Part shown: positions 1 to 8,240 of the stretch, in pieces
How positions within the stretch are numbered: the stretch's first letter is position 1
Layout of the letters: every line of letters starts with the position of its first letter
DNA from: Lysinibacillus fusiformis
GTDB taxonomy: Bacteria > Bacillota > Bacilli > Bacillales_A > Planococcaceae
Length of the DNA stretch: 64,000 nt
NCBI RefSeq assembly: GCF_003049525.1
Contig: NZ_PYWL01000014.1
Span: 1-64,000, forward strand
Direction of reading: 5' to 3'
Notes under the pieces: generated by a model
What the model saw: the letters and a program-made list of their open reading frames with translations, nothing else
Database searches by the model: none
What the model was told of the DNA's origin: nothing
Program-made: the position numbers and the translations under genes

Positions 1-241
1 TGTCTCTCGAAGATGTACCTGTCTCGTTCATATAATTAAGTACATTCATTTTATAGTCAGCTGAATAGTTTGTATAGGACTTTAAGAAAGTCTCTACGCC
101 ATTTTTTTGATAACGGCGAACCCATTCACTGACAATCTGAGCTGTCACACCGATATCATTCGCAATTTCGATCAAAGTTTCATTTCCATTTAAATATCGT
201 TGAACTGCTTGAATACGTTGTTCAACACTTACTTTTGTCAT
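1..241 (-). CDS. IS3-family transposase OrfA, N-terminal part (partial)
   Basis: The ATG is at 241 and the frame is open to the window edge (80 codons seen). The product begins MTKVSVEQRIQAVQRYLNG and has a helix-turn-helix region around residues 20-45 (EIANDIGVTAQIVSEWVRRY), typical of the DNA-binding OrfA protein of the IS150 group. OrfA normally works with OrfB, the DDE catalytic part, through programmed frameshifting; OrfB would lie to the left of this window. The only ribosome-binding sequence is the GGGGG at the foot of a hairpin just before the ATG, so translation from read-through transcripts may be suppressed. Whether the element is active cannot be judged. Confidence 0.8.
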   Translation of the reverse strand, partial: MTKVSVEQRIQAVQRYLNGNETLIEIANDIGVTAQIVSEWVRRYQKNGVETFLKSYTNYSADYKMNVLNYMNETGTSSRD

Positions 242-287
242 AAAAAAACCCCCGTAAAAGTTAGATTAATGTCTAACTTTTACGGGG
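242..287 (-). terminator. Perfect 16-bp hairpin plus T-run in the IS end
   Basis: Arms at 250-265 and 272-287 are perfectly complementary with a 6-base loop. Read on the minus strand, the hairpin is followed by seven T residues, so it looks like an intrinsic terminator facing transcripts that enter from hemAT. The downstream arm also contains the G-run that would serve as Shine-Dalgarno for OrfA. Inference: it blocks host transcripts and hides the ribosome-binding site. Confidence 0.75.
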
Positions 288-294
288 CAGTTCA

Positions 295-661
295 TTTCAG
301 CAATGGCTTTTCTTTCAGCGATATAGGCGTCATTAATATGACTTTCAAAAATATCGCTTAAATGCTTATGTAACGTAACTTTTAAACGATCTATATGCGA
401 GGTTCTATTAATAATGTCTACTAAATCTTGGCTCAAGCTAATGGCTGCATAAAATTGCTCCACCATTGCAGGAATTAGATCCTTAGCTAACGGTTGTAGT
501 TGCTTAATAATGGCTAAATCCTCAATTGTTAAATTTAAAAGCTGTAATTGCTTTTGAAGGTTTGGATGACTTAAAACATCTAATTGTACATGGCCCTTAA
601 AATTTTCAGGTGTTAATGTAATTGAGTAGCTGGAACTGCTGTTTTTTGAAAACCAACTCAT
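295..661 (-). pseudogene. hemAT: Heme-based aerotaxis transducer HemAT, truncated by the IS
   Basis: The remaining ~122 residues match the N-terminal globin-coupled sensor domain of B. subtilis HemAT: KQLQPL, EQFYAAI (containing the distal-pocket Tyr, Tyr70 in B. subtilis), DIINRTSHIDRLKVTL and IAERKAIAEM. In B. subtilis the next residue is the proximal heme ligand His123, and the IS starts exactly here. The methyl-accepting signalling domain (about 300 residues) is lost. The start at 661 is chosen because GGAG lies nine bases upstream; an in-frame ATG at 676 has no clear ribosome-binding site. The protein should neither bind heme nor signal to CheA unless a second copy exists. Confidence 0.85.
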
Positions 662-676
662 TATTGTTTGCTCCAT

Positions 677-942
677 TCTTAATATCCATAATAATTGTGA
701 GTAAAATGCACTTCTGAATTTGTTAGGTCTGTAAATTTGATAAATAATTGGTATTAAATCTATTTTACTATTATTTGCTGAATATTTGGTTAAAAATTTG
801 GTTATTTCTTTATTTTTTTACTTTATTGGCAGTCCGATTAGTGAGGCGAAGTAAATTTGAATTTAAATTGGGAAACCTGTAAAATACGAACTGTTTAAGG
901 TGAGAAAAATTGAACGTGAAAGATTATAGGAGGAGGTACTAT
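677..942. other. AT-rich divergent spacer
   Basis: This spacer separates the divergent hemAT remnant and the small membrane-protein gene. It is very AT-rich. I looked for sigma-A and sigma-D promoter pairs in both directions and found none good enough to report. No coding sequence or RNA gene is evident. Confidence 0.5.
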
Positions 943-1152
943 ATGGAGAAAAAACGCTTTAAATTCGTTATTCCAGTCATGGTCATTGTTGCAATAGGTT
1001 CCGTTTACATGCTACGAAACTACTATGCGGAAGTACCACATATTGAACAGCTATTAATTACAATTTGCGCCGCTCTAGGGTCAGGGGTTTTAGCATACTT
1101 TTTATTCCCACAGCAGGGTGACAATAAAATTGACGACCGAGGTCCTTACTAA
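943..1152 (+). CDS. Small two-helix membrane protein, function unknown
   Basis: A 69-residue protein starting MEKKRFKFVIPVMVIVAI. A strong AGGAGG ends six bases before the ATG at 943, which decides against the upstream in-frame TTG at 910. Two hydrophobic stretches (about residues 7-23 and 35-53) suggest two membrane helices with a basic N-terminus, followed by a charged hydrophilic tail (QQGDNKIDDRGPY). I do not recognise the family. It is a single-gene unit closed by a strong terminator. Confidence 0.65.
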   Translation: MEKKRFKFVIPVMVIVAIGSVYMLRNYYAEVPHIEQLLITICAALGSGVLAYFLFPQQGDNKIDDRGPY

Positions 1153-1164
1153 TAGTAATAAATG

Positions 1165-1200
1165 AAGCTGCTCGTTTGATTGTTAAACGAGCAGCTTTTT
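1165..1200 (+). terminator. Intrinsic terminator
   Basis: A 13-bp perfect stem (1165-1177 with 1185-1197) with a 7-base loop, running into a T-run. It closes the small membrane-protein gene and separates it from the convergent corA. On the opposite strand there is no comparable T-run. Confidence 0.85.
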
Positions 1201-1207
1201 GTGGGAA

Positions 1208-2179
1208 TTAAGGCTTAAATAATTTAAACCAGCCTTTATGTTTAAAGATAGTAAGCATAGCGATTACAACAATAATCATAATACCGAGGACAATAAAATA
1301 GCTGTATCGTCCATGCAGCTCGGGCATATTATCAAAGTTCATCCCATAAACACCAGCAATAAAGGTTAGTGGAATGAAGATCGTTGAGACGATTGTTAGA
1401 GTCATCATTATGCCGTTCATGCGGCTTGAGCTCATAGCCATATAGCTATCTCGCATATCTGCTGTCAGCTCTCGATTTGATTCAACCATTTCTGTCAGTT
1501 TAAGAAGATGGTCGTATATATCTCCAAAATAAGCTCTTTCAGATTTGTTTAATGAAAAGCGGTAAGAATTAAGTACTCGATATAAAAGGTCACGCATTGG
1601 TAAAATGGCACGCCGCAAATCGAGCAAATCACTACGAAACTCGAAGACAATCTTCATGGCATTTACATTGCTTTGGTATGTAAGCTCGCCTTCAAGTGCA
1701 TTTAAATGATCTTCAATTTTATAAACAAGTGGAAAATAACTATCAACGATTTTATCAATGGTTTGATACGTTAAGTAGACTGTGCCACGTTCCCAGTTTT
1801 TTGGCTGGCTTTCTAACATCTTTTGTACCTTTTCAATTTCGGGAACTGGGTTCTTATGGAATGTCACAATATACTTATTTGAGGCAAAAATATTAACCTC
1901 TTCTGCAGCTAAGGTCAGCTCGTTTAATCGATGAATGACGAAAAAATGGAAATCGTCATAAAAATCGAGTTTGGGTCGTTGTAATCGCATTAAGCAATCT
2001 TCAATAGCTAGTGGGTGAAAATGAAAAAATGAATCTAGCAAAGATTCTTCCTCTGCAGTAGGGCAATTAAAATCGACCCAGTACCATTCGAATTCTTGTT
2101 GATGTATGGATTCCAAAGGGAAATCTTTTAGTAATTGTTGTTTTTTTGTAATGCCAATGGTGCTTATCACAGCTTTCAC
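1208..2179 (-). CDS. corA: Magnesium/divalent cation transporter CorA
   Basis: A 323-residue member of the CorA (2-TM-GxN) family of pentameric membrane channels for Mg2+ and sometimes Co2+ or Ni2+. The N-terminal ~250 residues are the acidic and helical cytoplasmic funnel. The signature YGMN (GMN at residues 279-281) closes the first transmembrane helix, and a second helix (VLGIMIIVVIAMLTIF) ends in a basic tail KHKGWFKLFKP, as in the family. Length is normal. It lies 25 bases downstream of the methyltransferase gene on the same strand and is probably cotranscribed with it. No Mg2+ riboswitch was seen upstream. Confidence 0.9.
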   Translation of the reverse strand: MKAVISTIGITKKQQLLKDFPLESIHQQEFEWYWVDFNCPTAEEESLLDSFFHFHPLAIEDCLMRLQRPKLDFYDDFHFFVIHRLNELTLAAEEVNIFASNKYIVTFHKNPVPEIEKVQKMLESQPKNWERGTVYLTYQTIDKIVDSYFPLVYKIEDHLNALEGELTYQSNVNAMKIVFEFRSDLLDLRRAILPMRDLLYRVLNSYRFSLNKSERAYFGDIYDHLLKLTEMVESNRELTADMRDSYMAMSSSRMNGIMMTLTIVSTIFIPLTFIAGVYGMNFDNMPELHGRYSYFIVLGIMIIVVIAMLTIFKHKGWFKLFKP

Positions 2180-2204
2180 CTCAAGTTTTTACTACAAAAT
2201 ATAT

Positions 2205-2888
2205 TTAATGTTCTTCTTTAAAGCATACCCATCCACCAAACAAAGTAGTGGCAAAAAATCGAGAAGGTTTTATAAAACCTGCTTCTTGTAATAATGTTAA
2301 AATCGCTTTCTCGGGCATAAATGACAGGGCCCGGATGGATTTTTCCATTTCTGCAACATCAGCTACGGAAAGCTTTGTATGTTGGAGCCAATAGGAACGC
2401 CATAAATCGAATTGCAGTTCCGTTTCAATAGTACCGGGTTGACCGTATTTCGAAACTAGGACAAACGGTGCGCCAGGTTGTAAATGGTTCCAAATTTCTT
2501 TTAAGGTCGATAGCTTATCTTCATAGCTTTGAATAAAATGAAGGACGAGTACACAACTAGCTGCATCAAATTTTATAGCAGGTAGATGGGTATCCAGCAA
2601 GGTTCCTTGATAGAATGACAGATCATTCGGTAAAGATTGGAGACGCTCCTTTGCTTTATCAAGCATGGATTCTGACGGATCAATACCTGTAAATGACCAA
2701 TTTGGTCTTCCATCTGCTAGCTGTAAAATTTCATTGCCACTACCTGCACCAACAACCAATATATCCGCATGCTCATGTAATGTGGAACGATAAAAAGTTT
2801 GTATTAAACGAAGCATTGCATCATAGCTTGGTAGAGTACGGCGAATCCCCTTTTCATATTCATTTGCTAATGTGTGGTTGAATTCCAT
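2205..2888 (-). CDS. Class I SAM-dependent methyltransferase
   Basis: A 227-residue Rossmann-fold methyltransferase. Motif I is VVGAGSGNE (about residues 45-53), followed by an acidic motif II, GIDPSESMLDKAKERL, and the hydrophobic motif AASCVLVLHFIQ. The substrate cannot be inferred: the fold covers small molecules, lipids, tRNA and proteins. The gene is the first of a minus-strand pair with corA. It is divergent from the DUF4870-type gene, with an imperfect palindrome in the shared spacer. Confidence 0.8.
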   Translation of the reverse strand: MEFNHTLANEYEKGIRRTLPSYDAMLRLIQTFYRSTLHEHADILVVGAGSGNEILQLADGRPNWSFTGIDPSESMLDKAKERLQSLPNDLSFYQGTLLDTHLPAIKFDAASCVLVLHFIQSYEDKLSTLKEIWNHLQPGAPFVLVSKYGQPGTIETELQFDLWRSYWLQHTKLSVADVAEMEKSIRALSFMPEKAILTLLQEAGFIKPSRFFATTLFGGWVCFKEEH

Positions 2889-2939
2889 TTCTCATCACGA
2901 CCTTTCAAAAATTTTTAAAAAAACTCACTTTAAATTGAA

Positions 2940-2968
2940 ACTATTACGGGTATAGTTCCGTAAATAGT
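2940..2968. promoter_or_regulatory. Imperfect palindrome in divergent spacer
   Basis: ACTATTACGG (2940-2949) and CCGTAAATAGT (2958-2968) form an inverted repeat with one extra base and an 8-base centre. It sits between two divergent genes, where an operator would be expected. No regulator is identified, and it could be chance in AT-rich DNA. Confidence 0.35.
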
Positions 2969-3013
2969 AGTACATAAAACAATAGATAACGTATAAAGAA
3001 AGGGTTGATATAT

Positions 3014-3319
3014 ATGGAGAGTAAATGGTCTAAAGTAATCATACACGCAAGTTCGTTTTTTGCGCCATGGTTAGTTCCCATTATCTTCTTTTTAGTTAGT
3101 TCGGATGAGGAAGTGAAGGCAATTTCTATTCAAGCTATTCTTTTCCAACTTGTCATGGCAATTTTACTTGCTGTTTCTGGATTCTTAAGCATTTTCATTA
3201 TTGGCATTCCATTTTTAATTGTTTTCGGTATTATGCTATTTGTAGTACCAATTATCGGTATCGTCAAAGCATTAACTGATGAGCCTTGGCGTTATCCAAT
3301 TGTAGGTCGTTGGGTATAA
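3014..3319 (+). CDS. DUF4870-type small membrane protein
   Basis: A 101-residue protein with three hydrophobic segments: SSFFAPWLVPIIFFLVS, QLVMAILLAVSGFLSIFIIG and IPFLIVFGIMLFVVPIIGIV. It ends in WRYPIVGRWV, characteristic of DUF4870/TMEM-like proteins of Firmicutes. The ATG at 3014 is preceded by GAAAGGG at good spacing; an in-frame TTG at 3005 abuts that site and is rejected. The biochemical role is unknown. A terminator directly downstream makes it a single-gene unit. Confidence 0.75.
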   Translation: MESKWSKVIIHASSFFAPWLVPIIFFLVSSDEEVKAISIQAILFQLVMAILLAVSGFLSIFIIGIPFLIVFGIMLFVVPIIGIVKALTDEPWRYPIVGRWV

Positions 3320-3328
3320 TTTTTATAG

Positions 3329-3366
3329 ACGCAAGTATATGCTAGTTGCATATGCTTGCGTTTTTT
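3329..3366 (+). terminator. Intrinsic terminator
   Basis: ACGCAAGTATATGC pairs with GCATATGCTTGCGT (one G-T pair) across a 5-base loop, followed by a T-run. It separates the DUF4870-type gene from the ctsR operon. Confidence 0.85.
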
Positions 3367-3492
3367 CTATAGATAAAAAGGGTACATTAGGTGTAGGAAG
3401 CAAAAAGATATGCTCGATAACGACTAATTAGTGCTATTTTCTACGCTTGAATATAGTTTTTTAGCCTTTTCATTTTTCTCTAGGCGAAATCA

Positions 3493-3522
3493 TTGCAATT
3501 ATTTTCAAGCGTTTTGTATAAT
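3493..3522 (+). promoter_or_regulatory. Sigma-A promoter of the ctsR operon
   Basis: TTGCAA (3493-3498), an 18-base spacer, then a perfect TATAAT (3517-3522). Transcription would start near 3529, just ahead of the CtsR operator. Confidence 0.75.
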
Positions 3523-3534
3523 ATACTCAAAGAA

Positions 3535-3551
3535 AGTCAAAGATAGTCAAA
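3535..3551 (+). promoter_or_regulatory. CtsR operator
   Basis: AGTCAAA-GAT-AGTCAAA is two directly repeated heptads separated by 3 bases, matching the CtsR box (A/GGTCAAA-NAN-A/GGTCAAA). It overlaps the start of the transcript, so bound CtsR would block initiation. A third half-like GTCA follows at 3552. This indicates autoregulation of the class III heat-shock operon. Confidence 0.85.
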
Positions 3552-3582
3552 GTCAGTGAAGCAAGCGAGGTGTATTCCTAAA

Positions 3583-4053
3583 ATGCGTAATATATCAGAC
3601 ATCATAGAAGGTTACTTAAAGCAAGTACTTGAATTAGGTGGAGAAGGGCATATTGAAATAAAACGTAGTGAAATTGCAGACAAATTTCAATGTGTACCAT
3701 CACAAATAAATTATGTCATTAATACAAGATTTACCGCCGAGCGAGGTTACCTTGTGGAGAGCAAGCGAGGTGGTGGTGGATACATTCGAATTTTACGTGT
3801 CCGCGCGAATTCACAGATTGATTTAATCGACGATGTTCTCCAGCATATTGAAGGTGGAGCATCGCAAACAATGGCAGAAGATTTAGTATATCGACTTATC
3901 GATGAGCAGGTGATTTCAAAGCGAGAAGCGAAATTAATGTTAGCAGCAATTGATCGCTCAACAATCGATTTACATCTCCCTCTAAGAGATATAATTCGTG
4001 CAAAAATATTACGGGCGATGCTGACAACTATAAAATATGAGCAACAGAAATAG
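3583..4053 (+). CDS. ctsR: Transcriptional repressor CtsR
   Basis: A 156-residue class III heat-shock repressor. It has an N-terminal winged helix-turn-helix containing EIKRSEIADKFQCVPSQIN and YVINTRFTAERGY, then the glycine-rich wing ESKRGGGGYIRI with the heat-sensing tetraglycine loop and DNA-contacting Arg. The C-terminal helical domain (AEDLVYRLIDEQVISKREAKLML) is the part McsB targets. The ATG at 3583 is used because homologs begin near NISDIIE and GCGAGGTG lies upstream. It is the first gene of ctsR-mcsA-mcsB-clpC. Confidence 0.95.
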   Translation: MRNISDIIEGYLKQVLELGGEGHIEIKRSEIADKFQCVPSQINYVINTRFTAERGYLVESKRGGGGYIRILRVRANSQIDLIDDVLQHIEGGASQTMAEDLVYRLIDEQVISKREAKLMLAAIDRSTIDLHLPLRDIIRAKILRAMLTTIKYEQQK

Positions 4054-4066
4054 TGAGGTGATGGAA

Positions 4067-4609
4067 ATGATATGTGAACATTGTAAACAACGTAATGCGA
4101 CAGTTACTGTAACACAAGTTCAAAATGGGCAAAAGGTGGAGCACCATTATTGTGACGTCTGCGCCTCACAGTTCCATCCATTTCATGCAGAGTTTAAACA
4201 AGAGCCAGTTTCCATACAGCAGTTATTATCAAACTGGTTTGGCTCACCTACATGGCAAAAGGTAGGAGAAAAACAACAAACACAGCCACAACAGCAAACA
4301 TGCCCACAATGTGAATTTACGTATAAGCAATTTTTAAAAGAAGGTAAGTTTGGTTGCCCAAGCTGTTATGACACTTTTAGTGAGCATTTACCTAAGCTCT
4401 TTAACCGCATACAGGCGGGCCCCCAACATATTGGGAAAATGCCTGGTGCCCATAGCAATGTGTATGTCATTAAAAAGCAAATAGAGGATATCCGTAAACG
4501 TATGAAGTTCGCTGTAGATGAAGAGCAATTCGAAGAGGCAGCAAAGCTTCGAGATGAAGTCAAAGAGCTTGAGAAGCAGCTACAATTTGAAGGTGGTGAT
4601 GTGTCTTGA
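4067..4609 (+). CDS. mcsA: McsA, zinc-binding activator of the McsB arginine kinase
   Basis: A 180-residue protein with four Cys pairs (CEHC at residues 3-6, CDVC, CPQC and CPSC) that bind zinc, and a C-terminal UVR-type helical motif (EEQFEEAAKLRDEVKELEKQL). McsA activates McsB and helps deliver substrates to ClpC. The start at 4067 gives MICEHC, like B. subtilis MICQEC, six bases after AGTGAGGTG; ATGs at 4037 and 4061 are too early relative to that site. The gene ends inside the start of mcsB (ATGA-type overlap), suggesting translational coupling. Confidence 0.93.
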   Translation: MICEHCKQRNATVTVTQVQNGQKVEHHYCDVCASQFHPFHAEFKQEPVSIQQLLSNWFGSPTWQKVGEKQQTQPQQQTCPQCEFTYKQFLKEGKFGCPSCYDTFSEHLPKLFNRIQAGPQHIGKMPGAHSNVYVIKKQIEDIRKRMKFAVDEEQFEEAAKLRDEVKELEKQLQFEGGDVS

Positions 4610-5715
4610 TGATTGAATCATTTTTAGAGCGTGCGACACCTACTTGGATGGGTATCGAAGACGATTATTCTGATATTGTCATTAGTACACGAATTCGCCT
4701 TGCTCGAAATTTAGATGGCTATCGTTTTCCACTATCGTTTTCAGAGAACGAGGCTTTACAGGTGGAACAGGCAGTTACACATGCAGTAAGCGATAGTCCA
4801 ACCCTTCAAAATGATTATGCATATTTTGCTATCAATGATCTAACACCTTTACAACGTCAAATTCTTGTAGAAAAGCATTTGATTAGTCCGCAGCTTGCCA
4901 AAAAAGAGCAGGTGGGCTCCGTGCTTCTGTCACAAGATGAATCCGTGAGTATTATGGTGAATGAAGAGGATCATTTACGCATTCAATGTATGACAGCGAG
5001 TTTCCAGCTTCAAAATGCCTATGAACAAGCGAATAGAATTGACCGTATTCTAGAGAAGGTATTACCTTATGCTTTTCGAGATACGTTTGGCTATTTAACA
5101 AGCTGTCCTACGAATATTGGTACTGGGCTACGAGCATCTGTGATGATGCATTTACCTGCTCTTACGTTAACGGGACAGATGAATCAAATTATAAATGCGA
5201 TGACACGCCTAGGTATGACCGTAAGAGGTATATATGGTGAAGGAAGCGAAAATTTAGGTAATGTTTATCAAGTGTCCAACCAAATTACACTTGGAAAGAC
5301 AGAAGAAGATATTTTAGCAGATATACAAAGTGTTGCTGAAAAAATTATCCAAAAAGAACGGCACGCGAGAGGTAGATTGATGGAAAAGGCCGAGCTGGCT
5401 TTAGAAGATCGAGTTTATCGAGCTTTAGGTACCCTTACGTATGCAAGAATTTTAACGAGTGAGGAAGCGGCTACCTGTCTTTCGAATGTTCGTTTAGGAG
5501 TCGACCTACAGTTGATTGACGGTATACTCGCAACAACTTTAAATGAGTGTGTCGTCAGTATGCAACCAGGTTTTTTACAGCATTATGCAGGTGAGGCATT
5601 ACCGCCTGCTGAACGTGATCGTGTACGAGCTGAAATGCTTCGTGAGGCATTATTTCAAACACACACGAATAAGCCTAATAATGGGGAAAAAGGAGAGGAT
5701 TTATATGATGTTTAA
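4609..5715 (+). CDS. mcsB: Protein arginine kinase McsB
   Basis: A 368-residue member of the phosphagen kinase family that phosphorylates protein arginines, marking proteins for ClpCP and inactivating CtsR. Visible signatures are STRIRLARN (nucleotide-binding arginines), EEDHLRIQ, the catalytic cysteine loop SCPTNIGTGLRASV and GEGSENLGNVYQVSNQ. The ATG at 4609 overlaps the mcsA stop. The C-terminus (PGFLQHYAGEAL and beyond) extends into the clpC start by 11 bases. Length and motifs are complete, so the product should be active. Confidence 0.95.
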   Translation: MIESFLERATPTWMGIEDDYSDIVISTRIRLARNLDGYRFPLSFSENEALQVEQAVTHAVSDSPTLQNDYAYFAINDLTPLQRQILVEKHLISPQLAKKEQVGSVLLSQDESVSIMVNEEDHLRIQCMTASFQLQNAYEQANRIDRILEKVLPYAFRDTFGYLTSCPTNIGTGLRASVMMHLPALTLTGQMNQIINAMTRLGMTVRGIYGEGSENLGNVYQVSNQITLGKTEEDILADIQSVAEKIIQKERHARGRLMEKAELALEDRVYRALGTLTYARILTSEEAATCLSNVRLGVDLQLIDGILATTLNECVVSMQPGFLQHYAGEALPPAERDRVRAEMLREALFQTHTNKPNNGEKGEDLYDV

Positions 5716-8149
5716 TCGTTTTACACAACGCGCGCAAAAAGTATTACAGCTTGCTCAGGAAGAGGCTATTCGTTGGAAGCACGAATCCATTGGTACAGAG
5801 CACATTTTATTAGGGCTTATACGTGAAGGCGGCGGTATTGCTGCAAAAGCGTTAGAAGCTATTGATATTAGTCCTCAAATGATTGAAGCTGGTATTGAAG
5901 AATTAGTCGGTAAAGGGAAAGAAGATGTTGGTCCAATAGTTCACTATACGCCACGAGCGAAAAAAGTAATTGAACTATCGGTTGACGAATCACGTAAATT
6001 AGGTCATTCGTATATCGGTACTGAGCATTTACTATTAGCACTTATACGTGAAGGTGAAGGTGTAGCAGCTCGCGTCTTAAATAATGCAGGTGTAGGCTTA
6101 AATAAAGCACGTCAGCAAGTTTTATTATTATTAGGAAATAATGATAACGCGCAGTCTGGTCAACAAGCGGCACAAGCGGCGAATACCCCAACATTAGATA
6201 GTTTAGCCCGTGATTTAACGCAAATTGCCCGTGAAGGTACGTTAGATCCTGTTATTGGTCGAAGCAAGGAAATTACACGTGTTATCGAGGTATTATCGCG
6301 TCGTACAAAAAATAACCCTGTCCTAATTGGTGAGCCAGGTGTTGGTAAAACAGCAATTGCTGAAGGGTTAGCACAGCAAATTATTAATAATGAAGTACCA
6401 GAAATTCTTCGAGACAAACGAGTGATGACGCTTGATATGGGAACTGTCGTTGCTGGTACAAAATATCGTGGTGAATTTGAGGACCGTTTGAAAAAGGTAA
6501 TGGATGAAATTCGCCAAGCCGGCAATATCATTTTATTTATTGATGAATTGCATACTTTAATCGGTGCAGGTGGTGCAGAAGGTGCGATTGACGCATCAAA
6601 TATTTTAAAACCGTCCTTAGCCCGTGGTGAGCTTCAATGTATCGGTGCGACAACGCTTGATGAATATCGTAAATATATTGAAAAAGATGCAGCATTAGAG
6701 CGTCGTTTCCAACCGATCCAAGTGGATGAACCAACGGTGGAAGAAGCTATTCTCATTATTCAAGGTTTACGTGACCGCTATGAAGCACATCACCGAGTGA
6801 AAATTACAGATGAAGCAATTGAAGCAGCGGCAAAAATGGGTGATCGATATATTTCAGATCGCTTCTTACCGGATAAAGCAATCGACCTTATCGATGAAGC
6901 GGGTTCAAAGGTTCGCTTACGTTCATTTGCGGTGCCACCAAACTTAAAGGCACTTGAAGATAAGCTTGAAAATGTTCGCTCGGAAAAGAATGCTGCTGTA
7001 TCAGGTCAAGAGTTTGAAAAGGCTGCAGCACTTAGAGATACTGAGCAAAAGCTTAAAGATGAGATTGAAGCTACACGCAAGAATTGGAAAGAAGAGCAAG
7101 GCAAGGCCGAGTCCAAAGTGACTGTAGATGATGTTGCAGCAGTTGTATCGATGTGGACAGGAATTCCTGTAGCTAAAATCGCTTCTGAAGAATCTTCGAA
7201 ATTATTACAACTTGAAGAAGAGCTACACAAACGCGTTGTAGGGCAAGGCGAAGCGGTAGAAGCTATTTCACGTGCGATCCGTCGTGCAAGAGCGGGCCTT
7301 AAAGATCCAAAACGACCAATCGGTTCATTTATTTTCTTAGGTCCTACAGGTGTTGGTAAAACAGAGCTTGCAAGAGCACTTGCTGAAGTGATGTTTGGTG
7401 ACGAAGATGCTATGATTCGTGTCGATATGTCTGAGTACATGGAGAAACATTCGACTTCTCGTTTAGTAGGTTCGCCTCCAGGCTATGTAGGCTTTGACGA
7501 TGGTGGTCAATTGACTGAAAAAGTCCGTCGTAAACCATATTCTGTTGTCTTACTAGATGAAATTGAAAAAGCACACCCTGATGTTTTCAATATTCTACTG
7601 CAAGTTCTTGAAGATGGACGATTAACGGACTCTAAGGGTCGTGTAGTAGACTTCCGCAATACAGTAGTCATTATGACTTCAAATGTTGGCGCGGATGCAC
7701 TTAAATATCAAAAAAGTCTTGGTTTTAATGTTGGTGGCGCAGATTCTAAACATAACGATATGAAGAGTACGATGCTTGAAGAATTGAAAAAAGCATTCCG
7801 CCCAGAATTCTTAAACCGTATCGATGAAATGATTGTCTTCCATTCATTAGAAAAAGAGCATTTAAAAGAAATCATTGCGATGATGGGGAATGCTCTAACA
7901 AAACGTTTGAAAGAACAAGATATTTCACTAGAATTAACCGATGCAGCGCTTGAAAAAATCGCACAGGAGGGCTATGACCCTCAATACGGTGCACGTCCAC
8001 TACGTCGAGCACTACAAAAACAAGTGGAAGACCGATTATCAGAAGAATTACTAAAAGGTAATGTGGAGAAGGGTAATCATGTTGTCATTGATTATGTAAA
8101 CGATGAATTTATTGTGAAGAAAAAAGAGGGAGTTTCTATCTCTAAATAA
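5705..8149 (+). CDS. clpC: AAA+ unfoldase ClpC
   Basis: An 814-residue Hsp100 unfoldase partner of ClpP. The N-terminal domain has two Clp-N repeats (residues ~1-145, each with IGTEHILLGLIREG-like sequence). The first AAA module has Walker A GEPGVGKT (209-216), and a middle domain with a UVR-like helix (QEFEKAAALRD) binds adaptors. The second AAA module has Walker A GPTGVGKT (546-553). The start at 5705 (MMFNRFTQRAQ) matches B. subtilis and follows AAAGGAGAGG. It is the last gene of the ctsR operon and is followed by a terminator. Confidence 0.96.
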   Translation: MMFNRFTQRAQKVLQLAQEEAIRWKHESIGTEHILLGLIREGGGIAAKALEAIDISPQMIEAGIEELVGKGKEDVGPIVHYTPRAKKVIELSVDESRKLGHSYIGTEHLLLALIREGEGVAARVLNNAGVGLNKARQQVLLLLGNNDNAQSGQQAAQAANTPTLDSLARDLTQIAREGTLDPVIGRSKEITRVIEVLSRRTKNNPVLIGEPGVGKTAIAEGLAQQIINNEVPEILRDKRVMTLDMGTVVAGTKYRGEFEDRLKKVMDEIRQAGNIILFIDELHTLIGAGGAEGAIDASNILKPSLARGELQCIGATTLDEYRKYIEKDAALERRFQPIQVDEPTVEEAILIIQGLRDRYEAHHRVKITDEAIEAAAKMGDRYISDRFLPDKAIDLIDEAGSKVRLRSFAVPPNLKALEDKLENVRSEKNAAVSGQEFEKAAALRDTEQKLKDEIEATRKNWKEEQGKAESKVTVDDVAAVVSMWTGIPVAKIASEESSKLLQLEEELHKRVVGQGEAVEAISRAIRRARAGLKDPKRPIGSFIFLGPTGVGKTELARALAEVMFGDEDAMIRVDMSEYMEKHSTSRLVGSPPGYVGFDDGGQLTEKVRRKPYSVVLLDEIEKAHPDVFNILLQVLEDGRLTDSKGRVVDFRNTVVIMTSNVGADALKYQKSLGFNVGGADSKHNDMKSTMLEELKKAFRPEFLNRIDEMIVFHSLEKEHLKEIIAMMGNALTKRLKEQDISLELTDAALEKIAQEGYDPQYGARPLRRALQKQVEDRLSEELLKGNVEKGNHVVIDYVNDEFIVKKKEGVSISK

Positions 8150-8159
8150 TTTCGAACGA

Positions 8160-8199
8160 AAGACAGTGAGGCATTAAGTGCCAAGCTGTCTTTTTTTTT
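8160..8199 (+). terminator. Intrinsic terminator of the ctsR operon
   Basis: AAGACAG (8160-8166) pairs with CTGTCTT (8186-8192), with an inner GGCA/TGCC pairing, followed by eight or more T residues. Confidence 0.85.
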
Positions 8200-8240
8200 G
8201 TACAATTAATATAAGAACAAATATTCGAGGTGAAAGAAAG

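Larger units (their letters stand above)
1..294 (-). mobile_element. IS3-family (IS150-like) insertion sequence, left end only
   Basis: The element runs off the left window edge, so its length, second ORF and other terminus cannot be seen. The terminus is placed at 294 because on the minus strand TGAACTGCCCCG starts there, the hemAT reading frame breaks there, and IS3-family ends typically begin with TG. A transposase OrfA-type ORF starts 53 bases inside the end. The target-site duplication cannot be tested because the other end is outside the window. Family assignment rests on the helix-turn-helix OrfA protein and the end layout. Confidence 0.8.

Noticed and set aside
811..840. Sigma-D-like -10 (GTCCGATTA) upstream of the small membrane protein or hemAT
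   Set aside because: No matching -35 at the proper distance, and it is on the wrong strand for hemAT.
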